From Berberis thunbergii (taxonomy: Eukaryota; Streptophyta; Magnoliopsida; Ranunculales; Berberidaceae): a DNA stretch of 64,000 nucleotides. Below, piece after piece: positions 49,499-60,771 of this stretch. Made by a program: the position numbers and the translations under genes. Every line of letters starts with the position of its first letter. Within the stretch, counting starts at the first letter, position 1. The stretch is from the NCBI GenBank assembly GCA_003290165.1, contig QNQO01000809.1:1-64000 (forward strand), in the 5' to 3' direction. The notes below the pieces were generated by a model. That model did not search any database. It was given only the letters and a program-made list of their open reading frames with translations, and was not told the DNA's origin.

Positions 49499-52230
49499 AA
49501 TACCCCAAAACCTATATTTTGCTAGTCCTCGAGCAAAACAAGAAAAATAAAATCCTAACTCACTTTCGCAGGAATCATCAGTTGCACTTACCTTAAATGT
49601 GCAACAAGGTTTTGAACCCCTAGATTACCTCTAGTAGACGAGTTATAGTCTCGTGAGGGTTACCAGAAATGTTACACACAAACAGTATGACTCAATAAAA
49701 AAACATTATCATATAATCACTCTATTTATTTTCCTCAGAGTAATTATCTAATTGTCAAAAATTTCATAAAACAAGTAACAATGTCACAGTCATAGATCAA
49801 CAAAGTTAAACAACAATTTGATAGTAACCAAAGGTTAAATAAGTTTCATTAATCATTCTCAACTCAAAGTGTGTGTGTGCATCGCCTCATCGGCATAACT
49901 CTCTATTTCACAGTAAATACACGTCTAGATCACCTTTAAAAAGTATGTTTCAACTACAAATCTCGTTTGTCGCTAAAAAATGAATCACTCAAAGATTGGC
50001 TATTTATCACTCAGTTTAAATGTGAGGAAAAGAATAAATTATGGAAACACAAACATATCACATATAATTATCATGAAATCAAACTTTTCAAATAATGAAA
50101 TGAATAGGATCTCATAGACAGGACTATCAATTACTTTGAGAATGTTGAATCAAATACCATAGTTCTTTTCTATTTAATCTCCACGTCTATGAATCAGACA
50201 TATACTTAAGATCAATTAGGTCTTTATTAGGTTGTAATGAGGTTAAGATTTTGGCTAACAAGAATGGAAAAAGATATGCAAAAATTCTCTTAGACTGGAT
50301 ACACCCTTTAATAAATACGTGGGGTCTGAAGAATAAACCAATATTGTACACCATTAATTGTTCCTCATTCGAATTTTTTTTTCATATATTTTTTTTTATT
50401 TTTGAAACATCAAATTGTTTTCTATTTTTTTATTATAAAATCAATGACACGATTTCCTCTTTCTGCACAATGAAACGTTTTAGTCCAGAGGATTCATGAA
50501 ATATTTAAATTCAGCTCTTTCTATTTGCCAATTCAAAAAATATATCAACCATACACATTCTCAGAGATATGGGTGTATGTGATATTACTCCCTAACTGGA
50601 ATAGGTAATGGAGATGGGGTTAGCAAAGAAAATGTCTATTCAAAGGCTCAAAGGGCTGCAAACGGATATTTATTATTAGGTAGGCTAAAAGGCTAAAAAA
50701 AATGGTTCAAATAAAAAAAATGCATAACTTCCTAAGCTATAGTCGGTATTATGACATCTCTACTAATAAACAAAGAAGTTCTAGTGTAATGATTCAATTT
50801 TAATTTTAATGTCATTCTCAAATCAATCAATTAAAGAAACAAGAATAATGAGATCATCAACGAGCTAATGCGGACTCAAGAAATGTCAAAGTTTATTTAA
50901 TAATCCTTAAGAAAAATAGAATGTCTCGAAACTCACAAGGGTTAAATCTCCACTATTATTCTAAGACTTTCTAGTTAATATCTTACTAATTAACTTCAAA
51001 TTATGTTGACTTGACTTATAGTGCAAGAATAATCGAGTCAAAAAATCTCATGAAATATATTTAACTTAAGGATAATATCAAACCTTATGTTCCTATTGAT
51101 ATATCAATGTGACAAGTGATAACATGTATTTCTCAAATTTGAAAACATACTTGAAAGCACATTCTCTTCATCGGAAAGGAACTCATTTTGAATGCATTTT
51201 CAAATCAAAATTTTTTTTCACACAATCGAAGTCATCTAACACAATCGAAGTCATCTATATATTCAATGGAGATTGAGTAGAATCCAATAGTCAATTGTGA
51301 AATACATTTAAGTTCAAGATTTTTGAAAAAAATGCACAAGAACTCATAAACCTCACCCCAAACCTAAACCAAACATTGTTCTCAATGTATAAAAATAATG
51401 ATAATGACAAATGCAGAAAAAAGAAAAGATAAGGGTTAAAGTGATATTACCATGGCGAAATTTATTACCAATTTCGACAAAATCATCCATCGTGAATGCT
51501 AAAAAATATAAGAACTGCGGACTCATCATGATAAATTGATAAAAACAATACAAGACTAAAAAAATGTCAAATGAAAAAATTACATGCGTCAGTTGTAAGT
51601 CAAAATTGTTACGGAGCTAACGAATATGAGTAAAATGCAACTAGAAATAACTCAAAAATCAATCCAGACTAACCATAATGACACCACCGAAGCTGGGCTG
51701 CCTCCTAAGAGCACTTGGTTTAACATCGTCAGCCTGACATATATTCTTCCTCACAAATGATCTACCATAAAGTGAATATGAAGAACATAGCAAACACCCT
51801 CCTCCAAAAGTCGCAAAGAATCATATAGGAACAACCTAAAAAGTTGAGGATCCGTCCAACAAATAGTAGCAACCACATGCGACACAACATATACTAACAC
51901 ATCAAAAAAACTATGAAGACGTCATGCAAAATCATAGAGAAAATGCAAATGAACTCGTATTCTTAAAACATTTGTCGAATGGGTCATCATGAAAAGGTTG
52001 AGAAGGGAATGGGTCAGTAAGCAAAATACTTTCGATCACATTATCTTGAAAAACATCATCTGATTTGAGTTTTGATGTGCTACCCGCTATGAATTGACCC
52101 ACTAGATTTTGAACAGAGTGACTAGGAACTCTTCCCAACTCTTTATTAGACAATGCCTCAGCAATATGACTCACAACTATGTCAAGTTTATTGATGGCTT
52201 GGGATTGGTGTTGAGTCGTGGCCTTTAACT
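49499..52230. other. non-coding interior of the nested element
   Basis: AT-rich sequence with no recognisable pol domain on either strand. This lack of pol is what defines the element as non-autonomous. A small minus-strand frame at 51932-52174 may be a further gag remnant. Confidence 0.6.
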
Positions 52231-52725
52231 CTAATATAGCCTAAGAATCATGTTCAAGCATTTGTTCAGTTCGCTGCATAAAATGGTTAACGTTTCCTCT
52301 AAACTGGGTGTGTTGAATGAAGAAACTTGATTAAATTGAGGCGTAACAGAACTAGGGGCTTGAGGAGCCAGGTAGAAAATATCCCCTCCTTGGTGTGAGT
52401 TATGAGCCCAGGAGAGATTAGGATTATTGGCAAAATCAGGGTTGTAATAGTTGGACTTTGGATTATAACCAGGTCGCCAAATAACATTAAAAGAATGGAC
52501 TTGCTCAGTGAAATATTCAGGATAATCATATTGCAAATAACATTCAGCTGTGGAATGACTAGGACTCGAACATATAATACAACCCTCAGATGAAACATTA
52601 GTGGGAGGTAGGGGTTGAGTCAAATTTATAATTGAATCTATTTTTTTAGCCGTAGTCATAAAAATTGTTTCGAGCTTCGAGGTAGAAGTGGAGAAGTAAT
52701 CCTTAAAGGCTTTCTCCTCATCCAT
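52231..52725 (-). pseudogene. gag-like fragment of the nested element
   Basis: A 164-codon frame from ATG 52725. It has a zinc-knuckle-like CIICSSPSHSTAEC and the stretch GYNPKSNYYNPDFANNPNLS, known from the C-terminal part of plant Athila/Tat-type gag (SNTYNPGWRNHPNFSW-like). The rest of gag further upstream is not intact. It would form the RNA-binding part of a capsid precursor. No pol follows. Confidence 0.7.
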
Positions 52726-53550
52726 TTCCTTGTTCTCAAGATTTTTTAAAATTTTTTAATTTTTTTTAAATGCAAGCCTAACCTCTATGTGAAGATGACC
52801 TAACTCTAAAAAATAAATAAAAATGGAACCCTAAATGATGCACAAACAAAATGAATGGCAGGAGATCCTAGAGCTTTGTTACTAATGTAGGGCTAAATTC
52901 AATTCAATTTACCTAACCATGGGAGGGACACAGTAATTTCCTATCAATCAGCCACTACAGAGTTGCTTCTACCTCTTTTTTCACTTTCTAGTTCAAAGTG
53001 AAATGTCAGTTCAAGAACTGTTCCCAGATGAGAAAAGTTCATTCACTCAACCACTTTAACCTGTCAAACTTCCAAAGAGGGTCCCTATGAACGTCACACC
53101 TGTCCTAGATAATTATCTTGCTACAAATTTTAAATAGTGAAGGCCTGGGTTCCTAACCCTAAAATAGATGGTGGTTGACCTATCAGCGGGAGAGGGCACA
53201 AAAGTTTTAAATCAGTCCTACCACTATTCAAATTTGCATGCAATACTACCAAAAACTAACAAACACAAGTGATCACATAGAAATCGCGTGCAGATGCGGT
53301 GGGTAGAAGTTACCTCTTTTGGGTTAAGTCGACTTCTTTAGAGTTTCGTCATGAATCACAATTATTCACATCGTTCCCACTTAAGCTCCTATGTGTGTGA
53401 CCGCCTGCAAAAAAAAAAAAAAAAAAAAAAAAAACTCAAACTATAAACAAATAACACAAGCGACTCCTAACACTGTTCTTAAAAAGAAAATGAAACCTAA
53501 TTTATAAATTAGAAAAAACAGACCCTCAATTCCGATTGTATCGTTGCAAT

Positions 53551-53567
53551 CCCTGGCAACGACGCCA
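53551..53567 (-). other. tRNA-Asp primer-binding site
   Basis: On the minus strand TGGCGTCGTTGCCAGGG lies six bases inside the 5' LTR. It matches the complement of the plant tRNA-Asp 3' end (TGGCGCCGTTGCCGGGG) except at two positions, both C-to-T/G-to-A type. This is the primer usual for Athila-type elements. Confidence 0.8.
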
Positions 53568-53573
53568 AAAACT

Positions 53574-55416
53574 TGATGTATATTTTATTAACCTAAATTA
53601 ATAAGCTAATAAACCCTACTTGTAATACCGCAAGTGCACGGATTGACAAGACAACCGAATTCTAAAACCTATTTAAACTAATTTAGAGTTGGGGGTTACA
53701 GCAGATGTAAATTACTTAATTAAGAGAATTAAATTGAACATCTAAAAATTAAAGTGATAAGGTAATTAGATAGTGGACCGAGACATTGAATCCACCACAT
53801 GTTCTTCAAGACTTGTGACCTAAATTACCATTTTCGAGATTCACTACGACCAATCTAAGGATTAATCAATATTCACAATTGATTTCAGCAAAGGCATAAA
53901 CCCATAGCATCGCATGTCTTTCTTCTGCACACACAATCACAAGCTTAACTTAATTGATTAAAGCAGACTTCAAATATCAACAAAGGAAACTTCTAACTAC
54001 CGATTAGTCTAAATATCTATTCTTGATATAATCGGTGAAAGCAAATTATTGAAATCCAGAAATCAAACGTATTTAACATTCAAACATATAGAAAACAGTA
54101 ATTCAGATACAACAAACTCTAGGAAACTCTGTGGTTTCATCTTTGCCTCAACGTGGAGTCTAGAAGATCATAGTGGAGGAGGTCATAACATCAACGGAGA
54201 TGAAATCCATCCCAGCACGAATACGCATCACGAGCAAGAGTGATAGTAGATTGTGGTGGCTCAGAATAGCTATTGGGGTGCCACTATCCTAAATGTATGA
54301 TGGTACAGAGCAAAAATAGTGATGCCAATAGCCTGTTTTAAATCTCTCGCTCTGTTTGGTCATCGTTTTCCTAGAGCTCATAGTCCCTGATGCGTTTTCT
54401 TCTTCCTTGCTGAATTGAAAAAGAAAGAAAAGTCAGAGATAAAGAGAGAGGACGGGAGATGGAAGCAGAAGACATAATTGGATGCGAAACGGTGGTTGGA
54501 CGATGTTGTGCGAGGTGGTTGTGATCTCTATCTCTATTTGTGTTGTGGCTGGGTTCCTCTTCTTCTTGGTTATACACCTTGATTTGTACCTGCGAGAGAG
54601 AAAGAGGAAAATTAGAGAGCAACGAGAAAGGTAAGGCGAGGGGGAGAAGGAAATAAGAAAACAAGGGAAGAAGAAGTACAATGATGGCTACTGGATGAGT
54701 GAAATCTTATATGTTGTAGGCGAAAGAGAGAAGGACACAGGGAGAAAGAGACAAAGGAGAGACGATGCTCGTGAGGGAGAAGAGGTGGTGTGTTAGACAG
54801 TGTGGTGTATGTTGTTCTCTGTTGTTTTGTTGAGGGACGGTGTGGTGATGAATTGTAAAAGAAGAAGATGTCGTGATGGTGGTGGTAGACGTTTGGAACA
54901 GAGAGATTGACAGTAAAAAGAAGGGGGTAGGGGGTGTGAGATGGTGATGATGGCGAGGTTATGGTGGTTGGTTAGTGTTGAGAACCGAAGGTCTCTATCT
55001 CTGCCAAAGAGGAAAATGAGAGGCGTAGAAGGGAAGAGAAAGAAAAAGAGACATGAGATAAAGAGGGTTGAGGAAAAGAGAGAGGATGACTCTAAATAGG
55101 TTTTTTTTTTTTTTTTTTTTTTCTTTCTCTATTTTCCTAGTTAGGTTGCATTTGGGTTTTTAGGTTAATTTTCGGGCTTTGGCTTAGTAATAGGTGAATT
55201 TAGGCATGATAGTCGACTTGTTGGCCGTTACTTTCTACGACCATTTAAACCACTTAATTGTTCATTCTTCAAATCGCCGCCTTAACGCGATTTCATCTTT
55301 TACGCTCAAATTCTTACAAAAACATAAAAACGAAATAATTAGAATAAAATATAATAATCAAAACACTAACAAATATAAATTAAGGGATATATTATGTAAT
55401 AATTATATAAATATCA
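53574..55416 (-). repeat. 5' LTR of the nested element
   Basis: 1843 bp, paired with 47667-49498. It contains a T-run at 55101-55122 that is absent or shorter in its partner and CGCAAGTGCACGG near 53628, which the other LTR has lost. Confidence 0.9.
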
Positions 55417-55421
55417 CTATA

Positions 55422-56510
55422 CCACCGCTCCCAGCAGTGCCGGTGACACATGGGTAGCAAGTTCACACTCCTACGCTAGCAACGACAGACCTCTGGATAG
55501 ATTTGCTGTCGACACAAATACAACAGATCGCTAAAGCAGTAGAGATTCTCATACATCAAAACCCTCCACCCGCCGATGGAGATCAGAAGCAACACATGCC
55601 CCAATCTCTAGAAGACAACAAAAAACAATCACAAGATAGTCAAGCTCCTTCTAGTTCTCATTGGATTAAAGATTGCAGCGCGGACCCGACTTTCAGGGTA
55701 GACATGCTTGCCCCACAAAACCCCCTTGGCCAAGGGGCCCATGACCCAGACGTGCTATACCACTTCTCCATTCCCCCGTTCGTGGACCACATCATGAACG
55801 AGGCTCTTCCAATGAAGTTCAGCCCTCCAAAACTTGATTTCTATGACGGGATCAATGACCCATTCGATCACTTGCGTCGTTATTAGAATGTAATTGCACA
55901 TAAAGAAGGTTCAGAGTCGGTAATGTGCAAAACGTTCCCTACCAGCCTAAAGAAGTCACCACTGACATGGTTCCACTGTCTCCCGCCAAAGTCGATCGAC
56001 TCATTCAAGACACTGGCCAAAGAATTCCTGATGCATTTTGTCGGAAGCCATCGAATCAAAAAAGGCCCACACTACATACTCTCTCTGAGGTAGAAGTCTA
56101 ACAAAACGCTAAAAGGGTAAATCATGTGCTTCAATGACGAGCTGACACTCATTGATGGTTGCAGCGACGACACAGTCGTGACAGCTTTTACTGCGGGCCT
56201 AAAAGAGGGTAAGTTTTATGACTTCCTCATCTTGGAACCCCTAGATATGGCATAACTCTTGAAGGACGCCCAAAGGTACAACACCCTGGAGGAAATGGGA
56301 ACCTCAAATAAAGAAATTGAAGTTGAGAAGAAACCCTCCGTTTCTAGGGACCGAAATGATAAGAAAATGCGAGAAGACGAAGAAAGGAACAAGCGAAAGC
56401 GCAACAACAACAGATGGCCAGGCCAGAGAAATCTTCCAATTACATTGGATCAAATCCATGACCCCCTCAATTCTAGCTTATCGGGCGTCCTTAATTCCAT
56501 AAAAATTTGA
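55422..56510 (+). pseudogene. Tat-like Ty3/gypsy gag, decayed
   Basis: Continues the gag broken at 47666. The translation shows ALPMKFSPPKLDFYDGINDP and FDHLRRY, then, past a stop at 55884, NVIAHKEGSESVMCKTFPTS and KSPLTWFHCLPPKSIDSF, the retrotransposon gag domain core (LPPxSIxSF). Further stops occur near 56092, 56116 and 56252. A basic, lysine/arginine-rich tail (KRKRNNNRWPGQRN) follows. A capsid/nucleocapsid precursor in origin, not functional. Confidence 0.82.
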
Positions 56511-56853
56511 AAAGATCTAAAGTGGCCCCAAAGCAGCACGGAAACCCCTCCAAATGCAACAACAACTAGTATTGTTCTTATCACAAAGAGGGTGGCCACG
56601 ACACCAACGACGGCAAGAGTATAAGGTATGATATCGAATACTAGATTCGCAAGGGAAAGCTAAAGGAATTCTTAGGTTTAGAGAAATGACTGGACCAAAC
56701 CAGGAAAAGGGGAGAGGCAGCCTAAGAGATTGAGAAGGAGACTCCGGGCATAATATATGTCCTTCACAGAGTCGGATCAGAAGAAAACCAGTCGAATAGG
56801 TCCCGCAAACGAACTCTACTGAAGATGCGTACATAGCCTGCAAACGAGGACAA

Positions 56854-57384
56854 ATGCGTATACTACTCGAGGGTACAAGCCCCGTCTTCACTTTGACCTT
56901 TGTGAACAAGGACCTCGAAGGCATTCCCGCACCGCTCAATGACGTTTTTGTCATTTTGGTTTTTATCGCAAGGTGGGATGTGAAAAAGGCTCTGGTTGAC
57001 ATGGGAAGCTCCTTAAACGTCTTGTTCTACAACATGTTCTGCAGTATGGACCTCAAGAAGGAAAACATGACATCCTCCGATTACCTGTTGATTGGATTCA
57101 GCGGAGAGAAATGTTTTCCAATCAGGAAGATAAGATTAGCAGTGGTAGTAGGAGAGCCACGACTAAGAAATGTCTTGTTTTTGGACTTCATGGTAGTAAA
57201 TGCACTGTCTACCTATAAGCACATCCTGGGGAGACCATGGCTTCACCAGATGGAAGCAGTAGTTTCCATCATTTACCACTGCGTCAAGTATACTGCTAAC
57301 CACTCGGAGGGAACAATTCGCGGGGACCAACCAATTGCACGAGGCTTTCATTATGCTGCACTGAAGCAGATACAATGTTCCTAG
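56854..57384 (+). pseudogene. Tat-like aspartic protease domain, catalytic motif altered
   Basis: A 176-codon frame with KKALVDMGSSLNVLFYNMF, where the catalytic DTGSS has become DMGSS. VVVGEPRLRNVLFLDFMVVN and the ILGRPWLHQMEAV motif follow, the usual end of the retropepsin fold in this lineage. Loss of the Thr should weaken or abolish activity. No reverse transcriptase follows, so the pol region has been deleted. Confidence 0.85.
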
Positions 57385-58863
57385 ATCCAGCTGGAGCCCA
57401 TAGGTCAAGTTGAACAGAAGTCGGACCCACAAACTGTAGAAAATTCACTCCACCCACACGGAGACAAAATCCCAACAGTGGTGGCTCAACTTAGCAGCGG
57501 AGAATATTCCAGCATTACAGAAGCAATCCGCTCTTCAACCCAACATAGCAGAAAGGTCATTGCAGATGGAAGCACGACCCCACAACTATCAGTGGGCGTG
57601 GAAAGACCTCCCATGCAAGGTTTACTTTTCAGTAACCTCAATGGTGTTAGCGAAACTTGGCATCTCGCTGAAGGTACTCACGATCCAAGCAAGGGCCATG
57701 CGAAATCACTTCAGGGCCGGGTCGACCTCTTTTTGCCAACAGTCAGTCTATTCAGTTGTTTAATTTTCTTTCCATAGTCAATGTCGAGTTTTAATTCTTA
57801 GAAGCTTCTGTGATTTGCAATCATTTAAGAAATAAAAGAGAATTACGCAAACACACTCTATTGATTACTAGAAAGATGTAACAACGATCGCCCAGAGGCA
57901 AGTACAAAAGACTACAAACTACATGCATCTGAATCCGATGCGACATACAATAAATACTCGCTTAAACAATCCGACTCCAGAAGAGGGCTCGGCGACTTCT
58001 CCGAAGAAGATGTTCCACGAGCAAGAACAGTATGAATGAGCGCATTCAATTCAATGCTTCTACGGACACATCCCTCAAATATGGCCTGAAGTGGTACAAA
58101 ATCAAGAACAAGAGGTCATGTGAAATACCAGCCGAAGCTACAGCCAACTCACACGTTCAATCTGCTCAATTAGACGAACTTGGGACAAGTATCGGGTTGA
58201 AACAGATCGAGTGCACCCTCCTACTGAGGGATGAAAGGGGCATCTAAGAGTCAATGGCCCACTTTGACAAGCCATGTTCAATTCCACTCCACCCCACAAT
58301 CCTGAATTCCAACACCGCAGCATGACGAGGCTAACTGAGAAGGGAAGAAAGCAATAACTCCAAGGTTGGCTGCTAGCATTATTTCAAAAACTAGGCGGTT
58401 CGAAGCACCGACATGGCATCAACACGTAAACGGCAAACTCATCCTTTGCAGGAAAGTCTGTACTTCTTCTATGCAATACGATAAGAAATTACAAGGTCTT
58501 AGTGAACTAATTGGGTGTTCACCCAAAGCAGGTGACCACGCATAACAACAAATCTTATCATGATTCATCAGCGCAAATGTCAAAGCATTCGAACACGCCA
58601 ACGTTGGAGATCTCCCTTCAGCTTTTGGAAAACCAAAAACATATAATTTGAGTAAGACCATCTGAAGATGTGCACTTCGTAGAAGATAATGCCTACAACG
58701 ATGAAAGAACACCATTATATAGACAGAGTGGTTCACCAAACAGGTGCTTCAACATTAACTATCAGCATTGAATACCTTACGGGAAACGACGAGACGACGG
58801 TTCTCAAGGAAATCGCACAGGACCACATTCATCCAATTAATGATGTTGCACACAACTCCATTA
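57385..58863. other. 3' non-coding region of the Tat-like element, pol deleted
   Basis: The sequence passes directly from the protease to unrelated low-constraint DNA. No RT, RNase H or integrase motif was found. It contains an antisense ORF (58419-58715) and ends at a polypurine tract. Confidence 0.55.
58419..58715 (-). CDS. antisense small ORF in the 3' region of the Tat-like element
   Basis: An uninterrupted 98-codon frame from ATG 58715 on the strand opposite to gag: MVFFHRCRHYLLRSAHLQMV at the start, GFPKAEGRSP and CYAWSPALGEHPISSLRP inside. I recognise no domain. Tat-lineage elements such as Grande and Ogre relatives are known to carry extra ORFs, some antisense, between pol and the 3' LTR, and position and strand fit. 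It stays open although neighbouring gag and protease are decayed. Function unknown; it may also be chance. Confidence 0.45.
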   Translation of the reverse strand: MVFFHRCRHYLLRSAHLQMVLLKLYVFGFPKAEGRSPTLACSNALTFALMNHDKICCYAWSPALGEHPISSLRPCNFLSYCIEEVQTFLQRMSLPFTC

Positions 58864-58876
58864 ATTAGGGGGTAAC
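58864..58876 (+). other. polypurine tract before a putative 3' LTR
   Basis: ATTAGGGGGTAAC stands directly before TGATACTCAACC, the standard arrangement of polypurine tract and LTR start. Confidence 0.55.
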
Positions 58877-59100
58877 TGATACTCAACCATCTCGCGATCT
58901 ACGTTGAACATTTATCATCTTGATCCTACAACCAGGGCCTAGCTTTTCTTTTATGGGCCCATGGGCTCTGCCCACTATTCGAGCGGTATTCTGCCACATA
59001 CGCTGACACGAGCAGTAGAAACCCTAGTCACTTTTGACACACGGATCACACCTGCATATCATCACCAACTTATTTAAGGTATTTTCTTTTTTTTTGAAAG
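58877..59100 (+). mobile_element. putative 3' LTR start that does not match the upstream LTR
   Basis: Begins TGATACTCAACCATCTCG. It shares no clear similarity with the LTR at 46916-47521, so it belongs to another family or a recombinant. Its end is not defined; a T-run and tandem repeats follow. Confidence 0.35.
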
Positions 59101-59249
59101 GAAACTAATCAGCACGATGCATTCCGCCTGTGGAAGTAGGCTCGCATGCTCGTAACAGACGAAACCCCGACCTAACCAAGCAAGCTTAGCTAGTTTCGAC
59201 TGATGAAGATGACTTCTGGTTCATCTTGTTTCCTTGTTTGCCACACACG

Positions 59250-59897
59250 AATGTCGATGGCTTAGGAAGTGGGAGTCTATTACGCTTGGTGATGACGATT
59301 TGCCAAGGACCATCACCCCTTCGTGGATAACGGTCGCTAAACCCAACCAGATAAGCCTAGTTAGTGACCACTGACAACGGCTACTTCTAGTCAAAGCACA
59401 GACCTACAGCAGGTTGCACGCGGGTGTAGATGGTTTGGAATGTGGGAGCCTAGTTAGTTCGACTGATGTCGACAGTTCGCCACGGGACCACTACTCTTTT
59501 ACAGACCATGGTTGCCGAATTACCAACTCCCAAACTTGTAGCCCACTCCTCGCGAGTGTAGATGGTTTAAAAGGTGGGAGCTTAGTCAATCCCAACTGAT
59601 GCTGACGAATGGCCACGGGACCACTACTCTTCTACAAACCATGGTCGCCGAATTCTCTCATCCCAAACTTGTAGCTAATTCTGAGCGGGTGTAGATGGTT
59701 TGGAAGGTGGGAGTCTAGTCAGCTCTGACTGATGTCGATGGCTCGCCACAAGATCATTGCTCTCCAACAGACCATGATTGTCAAATTATTACATCTCAAA
59801 CCTGTAATCCGTTCCATGCGGGTATAGATGGTTCGGAAGGTGGGAACCCAGTCAACCCCAATTAATGTCAAGAGCTCGCCATGTGGCCACCACTACA
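59250..59897. repeat. tandem repeat array, unit about 132 bp
   Basis: Units start with CGGGTGTAGATGGTTTGGAA-type sequence near 59420, 59552, 59685 and 59818, with a more diverged unit before 59420. Inner blocks are GGTGGGAGTCTAGTCA, CACGGGACCACTACTCT and AGACCATGGTTGCCGAATT. Four to five copies. Tat/Ogre elements often carry such arrays near their 3' end. Confidence 0.85.
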
Positions 59898-59904
59898 TCT
59901 CAAG

Positions 59905-60454
59905 CAAGGATTGTGATTTCGTTTTTCGAGTTAATTTCGCTCTCCCGATTTTAAGAAATATTTCGTGAAATAGTTCGGTGTGTAAAGAAAAAATGTAAAA
60001 TTTTCAAGGGTACATGAAATATATAATGAATTTCGAGGGTATATTAAATATGTGAAAATTTAATATGTAAGTAAATAAATGTATTAAACACATTATATGA
60101 AACCAAAATACCTATAATTAGACAATCAATGGGTAGCTCAAAAAATCAATATATATAAAGAAGTGATAATTATGAAATTAGGGGTTGGTTTAAAAAATCA
60201 ATAGATAATTAGAATAAGTGATAATTAGAAAGATAAAAAAACTCAAAATTTTCAAAAAAATCCTAGTAATTTTTAGTAGCTGATTTTTGTATTTTTATCG
60301 AAATTTTTTCTAAATTTATGAAAAAACCTCAAAATTTTTCAAAAAACTCATCGAAAAAATATAATTTTTTCTTTCAACTTTTTTCTTTTCGTAATTTAAA
60401 AAAAATGACAATTTTGGCGAAATTTCATATAGCTTTGCAAAATCACAATCCTTG
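59905..60454. mobile_element. CAAGGATTGTGATTT inverted-repeat element, copy 2
   Basis: Ends CAAGGATTGTGATTTCG and AAAATCACAATCCTTG are inverted complements. Flanking 8-mers ATCTCAAG and TTCTCAAG match at 7 of 8 and suggest a hAT-type 8-bp duplication. AT-rich core colinear with 30523-31053. Length 550 bp, non-coding. It interrupts or adjoins the tandem array. Confidence 0.85.
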
Positions 60455-60771
60455 TTCTCAAGACAACGATCGCTGAAGTAAATTACAACTCAAGCAGCGT
60501 CCTTACGCTCAAAGAGACTGACATTCCATTATCAGCAATGGCCACTCGAGACAGCTCAAAAATCAACCCGTGACATGCGGACGAATGCTACACGGGATGT
60601 CAGCCCAAGCTTACAAAAACTGACCCAGGACAAAAACTCTAACTCAAATAAAACGCACGTGCTCCCCTGCCATAGTTCACACATGCCAGCAACCGCAACC
60701 AACAGTCAGATATGCAATTTAAGTCTCCAATGGCTTACCTTAAGGATGAGCTACAGCCTGGGCAGCGTAAC
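60455..60771. other. retroelement-flanking sequence, no gene recognised
   Basis: CG-containing sequence similar in style to the Tat 3' region to its left. It is the target in which the chromovirus LTR inserted. GTAAC (60767-60771) would be its 5-bp target copy; the partner is outside the window. Confidence 0.35.

Larger units (their letters stand above)
47667..55416 (-). mobile_element. complete non-autonomous LTR retrotransposon (gag only) nested in the Tat gag
   Basis: Two long direct repeats (47667-49498 and 53574-55416) flank a 4.08-kb interior. Both begin TGATAT and end CATCA on the minus strand. The element is bounded by the 5-bp duplication CTATA (47662-47666 and 55417-55421). A tRNA-Asp primer site next to the right-hand LTR fixes the orientation as minus. 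The interior has only a decayed gag; no protease, reverse transcriptase or integrase was seen. LTRs have diverged noticeably, including an extra block of about 50 bp near 54790-54840, so the insertion is old. Length 7750 bp. It fits the LARD / TR-GAG class of Ty3/gypsy parasites, probably mobilised by an Athila/Tat relative. Confidence 0.9.
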
